A stretch of 8,199 bases of DNA from an uncultured Lachnospiraceae bacterium (lineage in GTDB: Bacteria > Bacillota > Clostridia > Lachnospirales > Lachnospiraceae). The stretch spans positions 1 through 8,199 of the forward strand of contig CAJUPF010000102.1 of NCBI GenBank assembly GCA_910588565.1. Direction: 5' to 3'. Below are positions 7,599-8,199 of this stretch, one piece after another. The stretch's first letter is position 1; every line of letters starts with the position of its first letter. Under the pieces are notes generated by a model, which saw only the letters and a program-made list of their open reading frames with translations, had not been told where the DNA came from and ran no database searches. A program made the position numbers and the translations under genes.

Positions 7599-7686
7599 GT
7601 CTGTTGGAGGGGGCTTTTTCTGCATGGATAGAGGAGGGAGTGGCGACGTGGATGTTGGGGGGTGTATGGTTTATTTCAAACGGGAC

Positions 7687-7832
7687 GCTCAGAGCAGGTC
7701 TCTCTGTCCGCAGACTCGCTCCCGCTCTTCGGAAACGTAGCGGTACTAAGCGTGTGACGATTGCGGGCAATCGCCACGCGCTAAGGACCGACGTTTCTGA
7801 ACGGTCTGCGGACAGAGAGACCTGCTCTGAGC
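7687..7832. repeat. Large 146-nt inverted-repeat element
   Basis: The outer arms 7687-7715 and 7804-7832 are perfect 29-bp reverse complements (arm beginning GCTCAGAGCAGG). Pairing then continues inward: 7730-7738 with 7791-7799, 7741-7756 with 7775-7790 with a few mismatches, and CGATTGC/GCAATCG (7758-7764 with 7767-7773) around a tight centre. Only 14 nt on the left and 4 nt on the right are bulged out. I count roughly 59 base pairs, so either strand's RNA would fold into one long hairpin. There is no T-run after it and no clear target-site duplication. It could be a MITE-like element, an interspersed repeat or a structured RNA. Confidence 0.85.
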
Positions 7833-7833
7833 T

Positions 7834-7873
7834 GACTGTTGAATTATGCCGATACACAGACAGGGCGTGAATG
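7834..7873. repeat. Direct repeat, copy 1
   Basis: The first of two 40-bp copies, starting one base after the large inverted repeat. The first 20 bases are identical to copy 2 (core TTGAATTATGCCGAT), and 36 of 40 bases match overall, including a shared CAGGGCGTG near the end. Confidence 0.85.
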
Positions 7874-7897
7874 GTTTGCTTGCAGCATATGACATGG

Positions 7898-7937
7898 GAC
7901 TGTTGAATTATGCCGATGAACAAACAGGGCGTGGATG
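7898..7937. repeat. Direct repeat, copy 2
   Basis: The second copy, 64 bp downstream of copy 1. Differences from copy 1 fall only in the second half. The 24 bp between copies is not repeated, and with two copies of this length there is no CRISPR array. Confidence 0.85.
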
Positions 7938-8040
7938 ATTTTATTAGCCGAAATGTAGCTGTATTGTTACTGTTCACGGTGAATGTCAGCAGCTTAAGCA
8001 AAAACTTATTTTCAGCTTATGGCTTGGAATAACGTAGTCA

Positions 8041-8062
8041 GGGAGAGGGCAGGGCAGAGGGG
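8041..8062 (+). other. Canonical G-quadruplex pattern
   Basis: Four G-runs (8041-8043, 8047-8049, 8052-8054, 8059-8062) are separated by loops of 3, 2 and 4 bases, meeting the usual G3+ with N1-7 loop rule. It lies on the plus strand between the direct repeats and the terminal hairpins. Whether it folds in the cell is not known. Confidence 0.55.
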
Positions 8063-8103
8063 ATTTACTTTTGTGACTTGTGAAGGATTTAGAGTTTCTT
8101 AGT

Positions 8104-8190
8104 AGTCTTTTAGACTTTCAGGAATCCGCGGACACGGATGTCCGCGGAAGCCCTGACCACGCCATGGACGGCGTGTTCAGGGCGGTTCCG
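8104..8190. promoter_or_regulatory. Run of three adjacent hairpins at the window edge
   Basis: Hairpin A is AGTCT (8104-8108) with AGACT (8112-8116), weak, with a 3-nt loop. Hairpin B is TCCGCGGACA (8125-8134) with TGTCCGCGGA (8139-8148), a perfect 10-bp stem with a 4-nt loop. Hairpin C pairs 8150-8163 with 8170-8183, 14 bp with one mismatch and a 6-nt loop. C can be lengthened by CGGAA (8145-8149) with TTCCG (8186-8190), which would break the base of B, so the two are partly exclusive. No T-run follows inside the window. It may be a leader or attenuator of the next gene, or more repeat DNA. Confidence 0.55.
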
Positions 8191-8199
8191 TCCGCATTG

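Larger units (their letters stand above)
7599..8199. other. Gene-free, structure-rich intergenic region
   Basis: No credible protein-coding gene was found between the malic enzyme promoter and the window end. Frames open across part of it (7604-7870 plus, 7579-8001 minus), but both begin at TTG codons without a ribosome binding site. Both cross the large inverted repeat, where the two strands read almost the same. The region holds the inverted repeat (7687-7832), two direct repeats (7834-7937), a G-quadruplex pattern (8041-8062) and three hairpins (8104-8190). It may also include the leader of a gene starting beyond the window. Confidence 0.7.

Noticed and set aside
7604..7870. 88-codon plus-strand frame across the inverted repeat
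   Set aside because: It starts at TTG without a ribosome binding site, resembles no known protein family, and owes much of its length to the self-complementary element. Similar hypothetical proteins in databases may be annotation artefacts of the same repeat.
7834..7937. Possible CRISPR array
   Set aside because: There are only two imperfect copies with a 24-bp gap, the differences fall within the repeat, and no cas gene is present.
7579..8001. 140-codon minus-strand frame across the repeats and the malic enzyme promoter
   Set aside because: It has a TTG start, no Shine-Dalgarno, and overlaps a good promoter. Its internal repetition (ending in similar segments around codons 28 and 49) simply mirrors the DNA direct repeats.

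Overview
The window looks like chromosomal DNA of a low-to-mid GC Firmicute, most likely a gut Lachnospiraceae (Blautia-like is a guess). This rests on strong AGGAGG-type ribosome binding sites, the DUF4364 protein, the Clostridia-style chemoreceptor, and a cytoplasmic BMP-family protein. No phage, plasmid or transposase gene is visible.

Plus-strand block (1-5679). The window opens inside a GH13 amylosucrase-type gene (2-766, 5' end missing). A well-formed promoter (784-812) then leads into a gene for a long BMP/PnrA-family protein without a signal peptide (879-2792). A 139-bp spacer with a nested inverted repeat follows, then a calcineurin-like metallophosphoesterase (2932-3555) and a dCache methyl-accepting chemotaxis protein (3665-5632). 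A perfect 13-bp stem flanked by A and T runs (5645-5679) ends this block. The last three genes are codirectional and could share the 784-812 promoter, but their gaps exceed 100 bp.

Minus-strand block (7598-5645). A promoter with an extended -10 (7570-7598) drives a malic enzyme (7465-6311) followed by a DUF4364 winged-helix protein (6211-5696). The two are probably co-transcribed and stop at the same bidirectional terminator.

Non-coding right end (about 7599-8199). I find no credible gene here, but the region is full of structure. It has a 146-nt almost fully self-complementary element with 29-bp perfect arms, and a pair of about 40-bp direct repeats 64 bp apart. It also has a canonical G-quadruplex pattern and a run of three hairpins reaching the window edge. 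It looks like a cluster of intergenic repeat elements, or the structured leader of a gene beyond the window, and it is the least explained part of the sequence.

Functionally the window mixes sucrose/alpha-glucan metabolism, malate-pyruvate conversion, chemotaxis, and a possible intracellular ligand-sensing protein next to a phosphoesterase. I see no clear defence, CRISPR or biosynthetic system.
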